The translations under genes and the position numbers were made by a program. From NCBI GenBank assembly GCA_015767355.1, contig JADWMH010000009.1, forward strand, positions 1 to 21,657: 21,657 nucleotides of DNA, given 5' to 3'. The notes beneath the pieces are model-generated. The model was not told the DNA's origin. It saw only the letters and a program-made list of their open reading frames with translations, and made no database searches. Below, in pieces: positions 1 to 6,595 of this stretch (its first letter is position 1; the number at the start of each line of letters is the position of its first letter). This DNA is from Gammaproteobacteria bacterium. GTDB lineage: Bacteria; Pseudomonadota; Gammaproteobacteria; Chromatiales; Chromatiaceae.

Positions 1-284
1 AATGGAAAGTCAAAAGAGGGCGAAATTTGAGTTGCAAGGAATTCACCCAGCCCAGCGCCGTCAGGATGCTCCTTGAGATAATCGAGCAGTCTGTCCATCC
101 CCTTCTGCAGCATGACAACCGGATTTTCAACATCCGCTTTTTTTTGAACCGGCAGTGCTTGCGCAGATGCGGCCCTGTTTGTTTCCACGGCTGGCGGCGC
201 AGCCACAGCGAGCGCTGTTTCCGCATGCACAACAACGGCAGTGAGAGAGAGCAGGCCGCCACACAGTAAAGCAACAGTTTTCAT
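1..284 (-). CDS. MlaC/Ttg2D-like periplasmic protein, 5' part only
   Basis: About 94 residues of the N-terminus are in the window; the rest lies beyond base 1. The start ATG (284-282) is preceded by a strong GGAGG ribosome-binding site at 297-293 with 8-base spacing. The first ~22 residues (MKTVALLCGGLLSLTAVVVH) form a signal peptide. After an Ala/Pro-rich linker come 'GMDRLLDYLKEHPDG' and 'LATQISPSFDFP', which resemble the start of the MlaC/Ttg2 family (helix, then I-x-P-x-F-D-F). MlaC proteins ferry phospholipids through the periplasm between the MlaA and MlaFEDB complexes. No other mla gene is visible, so the link to a full Mla system is unproven. It is transcribed divergently from dusB. 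Family assignment is moderate because only the N-terminal fifth to half of such proteins is present. Confidence 0.55.
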   Translation of the reverse strand, partial: MKTVALLCGGLLSLTAVVVHAETALAVAAPPAVETNRAASAQALPVQKKADVENPVVMLQKGMDRLLDYLKEHPDGAGLGEFLATQISPSFDFP

Positions 285-421
285 CAGTTTTTCCTCCAAT
301 AATTTGTGATCGCCATGATAACCGATCTCAGTGTTGCACCCAAAATCCATGAATGAATCACTTTCAGCATGCATGAAAAAAGAGTAGGATGACTTCCCCG
401 CCTTATGCAAACCCCTGATTG

Positions 422-1396
422 ATGAAGATTGGTCCCCACACACTGCGCAACCAACTGATTCTTGCACCGATGGCAGGCGTCACCGACCGCCCGTTCCGGC
501 AATTGTGCCGTCGCCTGGGAGCCGCAATGGCGGTCTCTGAAATGGTGACGGCTGACACCAGCCTGTGGGGCAGCAAAAAATCTTTGCGGCGCCTGGACCA
601 CCAGGGTGAAACAGGACCGGTTTCCGTACAGATCGTTGGCACAGACCCGCAAAAAATGGCCATGGCGGCGCGCATCAATGCCGATCGCGGTGCAGACATC
701 ATCGACATCAACATGGGCTGCCCGGCAAAAAAGGTGTGCCGGGTTGCAGCTGGATCAGCACTGATGCGCGATGAAAAACTGGTGGGGGAAATTTTACGGG
801 CGACTGTATTGGCGGTCGATGTCCCTGTCACCCTGAAAATTCGCACCGGCTGGGATCATCAGCAGCGCAATGCCGTGAAAATCGCATTGGTTGCAGAGCA
901 GTCCGGCGTAGCCGCGGTGGCCATTCATGGCCGCACCCGTGCAGATAGATTTACAGGAGAGGCGGAATATGACACTATTCGTAAAGCCAAACAACAACTC
1001 TCTATCCCTGTAATAGCAAACGGTGACATCGATTCACCACAAAAAGCGAAACAGGTATTGGCACAAACCGGCGCAGATGCGATCATGATCGGACGCGCCG
1101 CCCAGGGAAGACCATGGATCTTTGATGAGATCCATCACTATCTGCAAACCGGGCATCTCGTCCCGGCCAGATCATCGCAATGGATCTGCTCTATCCTGCT
1201 CGAACATTTGGAGGAGCTCTATCGGCACTATGGTACTCAGCATGGTGTACAGATAGCGCGTAAACATATAGGCTGGTATAGCAGGAGCCGGCCCGACAGT
1301 GCAGAATTCCGCAAAGCGGTTTTCCTGACCGAATCGCCTGATGCGCAGCAACAGATGATTCATGACTATTTCCTTGGGCAGGAACAGGCAGCATGA
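422..1396 (+). CDS. dusB: tRNA-dihydrouridine synthase B
   Basis: A flavoenzyme reducing specific uridines to dihydrouridine in the tRNA D-loop using NADPH. At 324 residues it matches the family length (about 320). A TIM-barrel FMN-binding start (LAPMAGVTDRPFR, residues 14-26) is followed by the catalytic-loop motif NMGCPAKK with Cys100 as the general acid, the KIRTGWD strand near 139, the AIHGRTR phosphate-binding region and IANGDI/IMIGRAAQGRPW near the C-terminus. The ATG at 422 was chosen over the TTG one codon upstream because DusB proteins begin M-K/R-I-G. Its stop overlaps the fis start (ATGA at 1393-1396), so the two are translationally coupled, as in the classical dusB-fis operon of enterics. 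Confidence 0.96.
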   Translation: MKIGPHTLRNQLILAPMAGVTDRPFRQLCRRLGAAMAVSEMVTADTSLWGSKKSLRRLDHQGETGPVSVQIVGTDPQKMAMAARINADRGADIIDINMGCPAKKVCRVAAGSALMRDEKLVGEILRATVLAVDVPVTLKIRTGWDHQQRNAVKIALVAEQSGVAAVAIHGRTRADRFTGEAEYDTIRKAKQQLSIPVIANGDIDSPQKAKQVLAQTGADAIMIGRAAQGRPWIFDEIHHYLQTGHLVPARSSQWICSILLEHLEELYRHYGTQHGVQIARKHIGWYSRSRPDSAEFRKAVFLTESPDAQQQMIHDYFLGQEQAA

Positions 1397-1704
1397 CAGC
1401 AATAATAGCTTCGACTACACACAACACCCCCGTCAACACATACAAAAAAGAGTTCAAGGTACGCAAGGAGAACGCCGAGTTGCCACTGCGCGACTGCGTG
1501 CGCCATGCGGTTGACGCCTACTTCAATAACCTCAACGGACATCCCGGCGAAGGTCTCTATGTGCTGCTGTTAAGCGAGGTTGAAAAGCCGCTGCTCGAAT
1601 CTGTCATGCAGCACACAGGCAGCAACCAGAGTCGCTCTGCAGAGGTGCTGGGCATCAGCCGCAGCACCATGCGCAAGAAACTCAAACAGTATCAAATCGA
1701 CTAA
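1393..1704 (+). CDS. fis: DNA-binding protein Fis
   Basis: A small nucleoid protein that bends DNA and, in enterics, modulates rRNA promoters, replication origins and site-specific recombination. The product is 103 residues (E. coli Fis is 98). The C-terminal helix-turn-helix is clear (residues ~75-103: TGSNQSRSAEVLGISRSTMR, then KKLKQYQID), and the central helices (LRDCVRHAVDAYFNNLNG) match the dimerisation core. The start overlaps the dusB stop by four bases. The first ~20 residues are Thr/Ser/Asn-rich and unlike E. coli, as is usual outside enterics. Presence of Fis supports a gammaproteobacterial or close proteobacterial origin. Confidence 0.95.
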   Translation: MTAIIASTTHNTPVNTYKKEFKVRKENAELPLRDCVRHAVDAYFNNLNGHPGEGLYVLLLSEVEKPLLESVMQHTGSNQSRSAEVLGISRSTMRKKLKQYQID

Positions 1705-1717
1705 GCGGAGAACCCCC

Positions 1718-3280
1718 ATGTCTGCAGCCATAAGCCGTGCGCTGATCAGCGTTTCGGATAAAACCGGAATTGTGCAATTCGCCCAGGCGCTGCACGAACA
1801 CAGTGTCGAAATCCTCTCAACCGGCGGCACCGCCAAACTCCTCATCGAACATGGCGTTCCTGTTGTCGAAGTTGGTGACTACACCGGCTTTCCGGAGATG
1901 ATGGATGGCCGTGTAAAAACCCTGCACCCAAAAGTGCATGGCGGCATTCTTGGGCGGCGCGGTATCGACGATGCCGTCATGGCTGAAAACAGCATTCCAC
2001 CAATCGACCTCGTATGCGTCAACCTCTACCCATTCGAAGAGACCATCGCAAGACCAGACTGCGATCTTGCAACAGCCATCGAGAACATTGATATCGGCGG
2101 GCCGACCATGCTGCGCGCTGCTGCAAAAAACCATGCATCGGTTACCGTAATCGTCAACAGCGATGACTATCAGCCCGTGCTTGATGAGATAGACGCCAAC
2201 AACGGCAGTGTATCTGACAAAACCCGTTTTGCGCTGGCGACCGGCGCCTTTGAACATACGGCCCGTTATGACGGATTGATTGCCAACTACCTGGGCGCCA
2301 TCGTAGAAAACGGCAAAGCCGAAGGGCTGCCGCGCACTTTCAACATGCAGTTTCGCAAGAGCCAAAGCATGCGCTATGGTGAAAACCCGCATCAGGATGC
2401 AGCCTTTTATGTCGAACAGCATGCAGGGGAAACCACCATTGCCAATGCCGAACAACTGCAGGGCAAGGAGCTCTCCTACAACAATATTGCTGACACCGAC
2501 GCGGCGCTTGAGTGCGTCAAACAGTTTGCCGATGCCCCTGCCTGCGTCATCGTCAAGCACGCCAACCCCTGCGGCGTTGCCTATGGCGACAGTGCTCTTG
2601 AGGCCTATGAGAAGGCATACACGACCGATCCCGAATCTGCTTTTGGCGGCATCATCGCCTTCAACCAGGAACTCGATGCAGAAACAGCACAGGCGATTGT
2701 TGACCGCCAGTTCGTCGAGGTAATCATCGCTCCGTCGATATCAGCTGCTGCTGCCGAAGTCGTTTCCGCGAAAAAGAATATCCGCCTTCTGCAGTGCGGC
2801 CACTGGGGAGAGCCGCTGCAGCGGCTCGACTTCAAACGCGTCAACGGCGGACTGCTGGTGCAAAATGCCGATCTGGCGCTCTACAATGAACTCAAGGTCG
2901 TCACCAAACGCCAGCCTACGGAAAATGAGATGCGGGATCTGCTGTTTGGCTGGAAAGTTGCCAAATTCGTTAAATCCAATGCGATTGTCTATGCCGCCAA
3001 TAGCATGACCATCGGCGTCGGCGCCGGCCAGATGAGCCGCATCAACTCAGCCCGCATCGCAGGCATCAAGGCCGAACATGCAGGACTGGAGGTGAAGGGC
3101 TCGGTGATGGCCTCGGACGCCTTCTTCCCCTTCCGTGACGGCATCGACGCCGCAGCCGAGGCAGGCATCAGGGCTGTGATCGAACCGGGCGGCTCCATGC
3201 GTGATGACGAGGTCATCGCGGCCGCAGATGAGCACGACATGGCTATGCTCTTTACCGGCATGCGTCACTTCAGACACTGA
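1718..3280 (+). CDS. purH: bifunctional AICAR formyltransferase / IMP cyclohydrolase
   Basis: Catalyses the last two steps of purine synthesis: formylation of AICAR with 10-formyl-THF, then ring closure to IMP. The protein is 520 residues, close to the usual ~525. The N-terminal MGS-like cyclohydrolase domain (residues 1 to ~200) carries ISVSDKTGI, STGGTAK and DGRVKTLHPKVHGG. The C-terminal transformylase domain has RYGENPHQ and the catalytic Lys280-His281 in VKHANPCG, ending with PGGSMRDDE and TGMRHFRH. The ATG at 1718 is 14 bases after the fis stop and has GGAG nearby at 1707-1710; the reading frame is open further upstream (to 1580), but that extension lies inside fis and is not used. Neighbours suggest co-transcription with dusB-fis and the LpxA-like gene. 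The usual partner purD does not follow. Confidence 0.97.
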   Translation: MSAAISRALISVSDKTGIVQFAQALHEHSVEILSTGGTAKLLIEHGVPVVEVGDYTGFPEMMDGRVKTLHPKVHGGILGRRGIDDAVMAENSIPPIDLVCVNLYPFEETIARPDCDLATAIENIDIGGPTMLRAAAKNHASVTVIVNSDDYQPVLDEIDANNGSVSDKTRFALATGAFEHTARYDGLIANYLGAIVENGKAEGLPRTFNMQFRKSQSMRYGENPHQDAAFYVEQHAGETTIANAEQLQGKELSYNNIADTDAALECVKQFADAPACVIVKHANPCGVAYGDSALEAYEKAYTTDPESAFGGIIAFNQELDAETAQAIVDRQFVEVIIAPSISAAAAEVVSAKKNIRLLQCGHWGEPLQRLDFKRVNGGLLVQNADLALYNELKVVTKRQPTENEMRDLLFGWKVAKFVKSNAIVYAANSMTIGVGAGQMSRINSARIAGIKAEHAGLEVKGSVMASDAFFPFRDGIDAAAEAGIRAVIEPGGSMRDDEVIAAADEHDMAMLFTGMRHFRH

Positions 3281-3298
3281 TTGCCAGGAGAAGTGGGT

Positions 3299-4081
3299 AT
3301 GACGCAGAATATCCATCCAACAGCTTGCATCGCTTCCGGGGCGAAGCTGGGAGAGAATGTCACGGTTGGTCCATTTGCCGTTATTGAAGATGATGTAACC
3401 ATTGGCGACAACAGCCGCATTGGCTCACACTGCGTCGTGCAACGCTATGTAAGAATGGGTGAAGGCAATATTTTACATCCTCATGTCGTCCTGGGTGATA
3501 CACCACAGGACACCAGCTTTGATGCAGATAGCCTGTCCTGGCTGCAAATCGGCGATCGCAATACCTTTCGTGAGGGGTTTACAGCGCACCGGGCTGCAGT
3601 GGTTGACGGCGCCACAGCGATCGGTTCCGACTGCTTTTTTATGAACAACAGCCATGTTGCCCACGACTGCAAAGTCGGCAACCACACGGCTTTCGCCAAT
3701 AATGTTGCTATCGGCGGAGTGGTTGAAGTCGGCAGCAATGTCTTTATCGGAGGAGCCGCCGTTGTCCATCAATTTTGCAGGGTGGGTTCCTATGCCATCA
3801 TACGCGGGACAACGGGCGTCTCTAAAGATGTCATTCCGTTTATGTTGATCGGCGGTTTTCCAGTCAAACATTACCGCCTGAATGTGATCGGCTTGAGACG
3901 GGCAGGCATTACCGGTCAACGCTACAAAATTTTATCCCAGGCTTTCAGATTGTTAAAAAAGAGGGCCAGCCTGGATGATCTTGAGCAAACCGACGAGCTG
4001 CTCTACCTTAAAGAGTGGCTGGCTGCCGACAGCAAGCGCGGCCTGCATGGCTTTGTCGATGTGAAAAAACCTGAAGAGTGA
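3299..4081 (+). CDS. LpxA-like left-handed beta-helix acyltransferase (paralogue?)
   Basis: The product is 260 residues, the length of LpxA (262 in E. coli), which transfers an R-3-hydroxyacyl chain from acyl-ACP to UDP-GlcNAc to start lipid A. Hexapeptide repeats run from about residue 5 to 185 (IHPTACIASGAKLGENVTVG and so on). His122 in HVAHDC matches the E. coli catalytic base His125, and His157 in VHQFC matches His160. By ungapped comparison with E. coli from memory, Lys76 is Ser73 and His144 is Val141, while the Gly173 chain-length position is kept (Gly170). The C-terminal helical domain (YKILSQAFRLL) is recognisable but diverged. The ATG at 3299 follows AGGAG at 3286-3290. It sits 18 bases after purH, not in the normal lpxD-fabZ-lpxA-lpxB cluster, so a second, specialised copy is likely. 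The acceptor could be a different sugar nucleotide. Confidence 0.8.
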   Translation: MTQNIHPTACIASGAKLGENVTVGPFAVIEDDVTIGDNSRIGSHCVVQRYVRMGEGNILHPHVVLGDTPQDTSFDADSLSWLQIGDRNTFREGFTAHRAAVVDGATAIGSDCFFMNNSHVAHDCKVGNHTAFANNVAIGGVVEVGSNVFIGGAAVVHQFCRVGSYAIIRGTTGVSKDVIPFMLIGGFPVKHYRLNVIGLRRAGITGQRYKILSQAFRLLKKRASLDDLEQTDELLYLKEWLAADSKRGLHGFVDVKKPEE

Positions 4082-4454
4082 CGATAGTAATTTCTCAATA
4101 AGTCCGTGTGCAACGCTAATATTCTGTGCAGGGCTGGAACCCGCCTTTCAGGGACGCGTGAATACATCCCTGGTCGCTTCCGGCATCCTGCCTCTGGCGA
4201 CATTAATACATCCATGTATGTCATAAGCTCTGATAAAACATCCCTGTTTTATACAGCCCTGAAAAGCAAATCCCAACCCTGCTTTCCCTCACGGGTTATT
4301 GAGATGTTACTGACGATAAAGCCACCAATTTGATTTCAATCAAGAAGATATCTCTTTAACCATCAATCCCTCTCTAAAAGGAGGATCATAATTAGTAACA
4401 TGGTCCACTTCGCACTCTATTGCACTACTGTTTGAATTCCCTGGAGAGATTGAC
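4082..4454. other. 373-base gap: hairpins, no gene
   Basis: No convincing coding sequence on either strand. The first half contains the hairpin cluster at 4149-4252. The second half (4260-4454) is AT-richer and holds CTGGAGAG at 4441-4448 as a ribosome-binding site for the cytochrome remnant. I see no tRNA-like fold. Confidence 0.6.
4149..4252. repeat. cluster of three hairpins sharing a CATCC core
   Basis: Three short inverted repeats follow one another. Hairpin 1 is CAGGGA (4149-4154) with TCCCTG (4167-4172). Hairpin 2 is ATACAT (4206-4211), CC, ATGTAT (4214-4219). Hairpin 3 is ATAAAAC (4233-4239), ATCCCT, GTTTTAT (4246-4252). All contain CATCC followed by C/A-T-G (4165, 4209, 4239), while stem sequences differ completely but still pair. 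The segment 4176-4216 also resembles the complement of 18755-18790. This looks like a REP-like palindromic element family; it may also help terminate the purH operon, although no U-tract is obvious. Confidence 0.6.
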
Positions 4455-4871
4455 ATGAGAAAACAGCGGCTATTCTCCAGCAGCTCGTTCACGCTGCACT
4501 TCACCTTAGCCTCTCTCCCAGCATCTATTTTCATTATTGCACTGATATCGCTGGTCTGCAGTAATACGGCTATTGCCGGCCACGAGCCAACCATAGAGAT
4601 GGGCATCTCCGAATACTCCAAAATAGACCAGGATCATGCCGTTCCCGCAAAGGTCGGTGACGGCGACAATGTCAAGCACGGCGATCTCTCCTCTGCTCTC
4701 TTCATGCCGGACAAAAATGTCGATATCCACATGGATGCAGGAGGACTGGACTTCAGCTGCGTCACCTGCCATGTCGGCGAAGGTCATGAATGGGCCGGCA
4801 GCCGCTATGAAATGACTGTCAATGACAAAGTCGGCACTATATACCCACCACCAAAAACTTTCTGCAGGTAG
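4455..4871 (+). pseudogene. remnant of octahaem tetrathionate-reductase-family cytochrome c
   Basis: The open frame encodes 138 residues. Residues 1-42 are a long signal peptide ending near SNTAIAG. Residues ~72-118 (DNVKHGDLSSALFMPD, then DIHMDAGGLDFSCVTCH and EGHEWAGSRYEM) match my recollection of an internal block of octahaem tetrathionate-reductase-family cytochromes. Only one haem motif survives (Cys102-x-x-Cys105-His106) where eight are expected. The sequence between signal peptide and KHGDL appears shortened, because the family normally carries earlier haem sites there, and the C-terminal haem sites are absent. At the end the frame shifts into a cytochrome b tail. I infer a gene collapsed by at least two deletions. 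The family encompasses periplasmic enzymes acting on tetrathionate, nitrite or hydroxylamine. Confidence 0.7.
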
Positions 4872-5281
4872 CGCGTTTTTATGCCTACGGTATTTTCAAG
4901 GGCGAGCATCACCCTTACCGCAAGACCTATCTGCGCAAGCACAACCCCTTGCAGGCAATGACTTATCTGCTGGTTAAAATTGTGATATTCCCCGCCATCT
5001 GGATATCTGGCATTGCCTATTTGCTGGTGAGCATCGGACAGGGAGATTTTCTCGGCCCGATTGACATGGCGTTCATCGCCCTGTTTCACACTGTCGCGGC
5101 GATCGCAGTCATCGTCTTTATCATAGCCCATATCTATCTGCTAACCACCGGACACTCTTTTATAGAGCATGTCAGGCCAATGATCACAGGCAATGATGAA
5201 GTGGAGTTAACTGTCGAAGAACTCGCCGTCATCATGTCGGATGAACCGCAGAAACTGAAAGTCGATTCGAGTGATCCGTAG
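4856..5281 (+). pseudogene. C-terminal fragment of a membrane cytochrome b
   Basis: This frame is open from 4826 (after a TGA at 4823-4825) to the TAG at 5279-5281, but has no convincing start. Homologous-looking sequence begins about 4856 with NFLQVARFYAYGIFKG, then HPYRKTYLRKHNPLQ, a pattern of the b561-like cytochrome b subunits. Two membrane segments follow: YLLVKIVIFPAIWISGIAYL, and FIALFHTVAAIAVIVFIIAH with two His 14 residues apart, plausible haem b ligands, then LLTTGHSF. The N-terminal half of such a protein is missing. It overlaps the octahaem remnant in another frame, so an adjacent cytochrome c/cytochrome b gene pair seems to have fused through a deletion around 4826-4871. Confidence 0.65.
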
Positions 5282-5350
5282 GGTGGCATAAGCGGAGCGC
5301 ATCCACCATTTTCTCTTGATTGATGCGCTTCGCAAGCTCAACACATCCTA
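5279..5350. repeat. imperfect inverted repeat, TAGG...GCATC arms
   Basis: Left arm 5279-5303 (TAGGGTGGCATAAGCGGAGC, then GCATC) pairs imperfectly with the right arm 5322-5350 (starts GATGCGCTTCGCAAGC, ends ACATCCTA). The central loop is about 18 bases. It begins inside the TAG stop of the cytochrome b fragment and lies between convergent genes, so it could act as a bidirectional terminator. Similar TAGGGTGG-type palindromes are common dispersed repeats in gammaproteobacteria. Just downstream (5352-5405) are three degenerate copies of a GACTACAAACTTT-like unit. Confidence 0.6.
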
Positions 5351-5410
5351 TGACTACAAACTTTCTTGTTTTGCTACCAACTACAAACTGACGACTGCAA
5401 ACTTTGTTTT

Positions 5411-5911
5411 TTACAGCCCTTTCACGATTTCCAGCAGCGCATCATCATCCCACTCCCGGGCTCCAACAGCCGAGTATCGGATATTGCCCTCTCGATCAAG
5501 CACAAAGGTGGTTGGCAGCCCTTTCACCGGCCACTGCCTGATGACCTCTCCACTTTGGTCGAGCAGGACCGGAAAGTCGATCGGATAATCTGCGCTGAAG
5601 ACAAAAATTGTATCCTCATCTTCTCCGACATTGATCGCCAACATGGAAACATCATCTTTCACCTTGTGCCATGCGCGATTCATGGACGGCATCTCTTCAC
5701 GGCAGGGAGGACACCATGTAGCCCAGAAATTGATGATCAGCGGCTTGCCCCGGTAGTCAGAAAGCCGGTGCTTGTCGCCATCCACATCAACAAGTTCGAA
5801 ATCGGGAGCCGGCTGCGCGCCCTTGTAAGGAGCCAACAACTGCCCGCCAAAGGCAGATGCCGAGCAGCTGAACAACAGCAGCAGCATCGACTGAATTATT
5901 ACCTGACGCAT
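5411..5911 (-). CDS. TlpA/ResA-like periplasmic thioredoxin
   Basis: A 166-residue exported thioredoxin-fold protein. Residues 1-20 form a signal peptide; cleavage at ASA/FG is likely, though LFSC16 could be a weak lipobox. The thioredoxin domain spans ~33-166, with the redox motif W-C67-P-P-C70 in NFWATWCPPCREEMP and the cis-proline at GLP133TTFV. The insertion between helix 1 and the central strand is typical of TlpA/ResA-type reductases, which reduce apocytochrome c cysteines or other periplasmic disulfides. Its start is only three bases after the stop of the unknown secreted protein at 5915-6517, so they are one transcription unit. The substrate is not evident. Confidence 0.88.
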   Translation of the reverse strand: MRQVIIQSMLLLLFSCSASAFGGQLLAPYKGAQPAPDFELVDVDGDKHRLSDYRGKPLIINFWATWCPPCREEMPSMNRAWHKVKDDVSMLAINVGEDEDTIFVFSADYPIDFPVLLDQSGEVIRQWPVKGLPTTFVLDREGNIRYSAVGAREWDDDALLEIVKGL

Positions 5912-5914
5912 TAT

Positions 5915-6517
5915 TTACCTCTCCTCAGCACATTGGATTCTTCTGATCCACGCCTCTTTTTCAACTCCCGCTACAGACCAGACGACCTTGAGATCAAACC
6001 GCTCTCCCGGCACAAGTCCAAAGCTGGTCATGCCCCAGCCAAAATCTCCCGGCGCGAAATTTTGCTGCGTGGGAAAAGTCGCCCAGCGAAAGGCGAGACG
6101 CGCTGTATCGCTAACCTCTCCGGAAAGCCATTCACGATCCCACTGCTCCTTGAGCTTGATTGGACTTTCTGCACCTTCATGGAGCATGCGCCAGTGCTTC
6201 AAATCCACATCAACAGCTCCCTGCACACCCTTCTCCGCGCTGTTGCGGCCAATAGTCTGCATGATGCAGCCAGTAGCTATAGTGTTGGCTATCTTTTTTG
6301 AAAAACCACGCGCCAGAAAGAAGGCGCGCGTCTGATCCGGCAGCAGCTGCGCCAGCTCGAGTTCGAAATTACCTCCATCCATTTTCCAGCTGACAAGGGC
6401 CGTTTGCTCATCGACTGATTGGGTCACACCAGCCATTGCCGGTACAGGCAACAGTATGGAGAAGAGTAAAACAGAGTTGGAGCAAGATGTCCGGGATAGC
6501 ATCAAATGTCGCCGCAT
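5915..6517 (-). CDS. secreted protein of unknown function with two cysteines
   Basis: I do not recognise the family. The product is 200 residues with an N-terminal signal peptide: hydrophobic SVLLFSILLPVPAMAG, cleavage probably after residue 29. Starts at Met1 (6517) or Met6 (6502) are both possible; neither has a clear ribosome-binding site. The mature part has only two cysteines, Cys84 (ATGCIMQT) and Cys196 (RIQCAEE), and is rich in Trp and charged residues, with a Gly/Phe-rich patch near 155-167 (APGDFGWGMTSFG). It lies 78 bases downstream of malic enzyme and is tightly followed by the TlpA-like gene. A disulfide-bonded periplasmic client of that thioredoxin is a reasonable inference. The opposite strand has a long open frame, but only this strand has signal-peptide structure and operon spacing. 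Confidence 0.75.
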   Translation of the reverse strand: MRRHLMLSRTSCSNSVLLFSILLPVPAMAGVTQSVDEQTALVSWKMDGGNFELELAQLLPDQTRAFFLARGFSKKIANTIATGCIMQTIGRNSAEKGVQGAVDVDLKHWRMLHEGAESPIKLKEQWDREWLSGEVSDTARLAFRWATFPTQQNFAPGDFGWGMTSFGLVPGERFDLKVVWSVAGVEKEAWIRRIQCAEER

Positions 6518-6595
6518 GGTGGCTCGAAAAAATGATCATGAACAGCCTTTTCCAAAGTCACTGGTTTGATATTTGCCTCCCCGAGAATGACAAAA

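Noticed and set aside
1580..1717. 46-codon N-terminal extension of purH
   Set aside because: It lies within fis in another frame, and PurH homologues begin near the ISVSDKTG strand, fitting the ATG at 1718.
1817..2560. 247-codon minus-strand frame inside purH
   Set aside because: Shadow of purH; no start signal or recognisable motif.
4149..4252. Possible CRISPR array or tRNA cluster
   Set aside because: The units have no constant repeat with unique spacers and no cloverleaf; they are hairpins with varying stems.
5366..6301. 311-codon plus-strand frame opposite the TlpA-like and unknown secreted genes
   Set aside because: The minus strand carries WCPPC, two signal peptides and tight operon spacing; the plus frame shows nothing recognisable.
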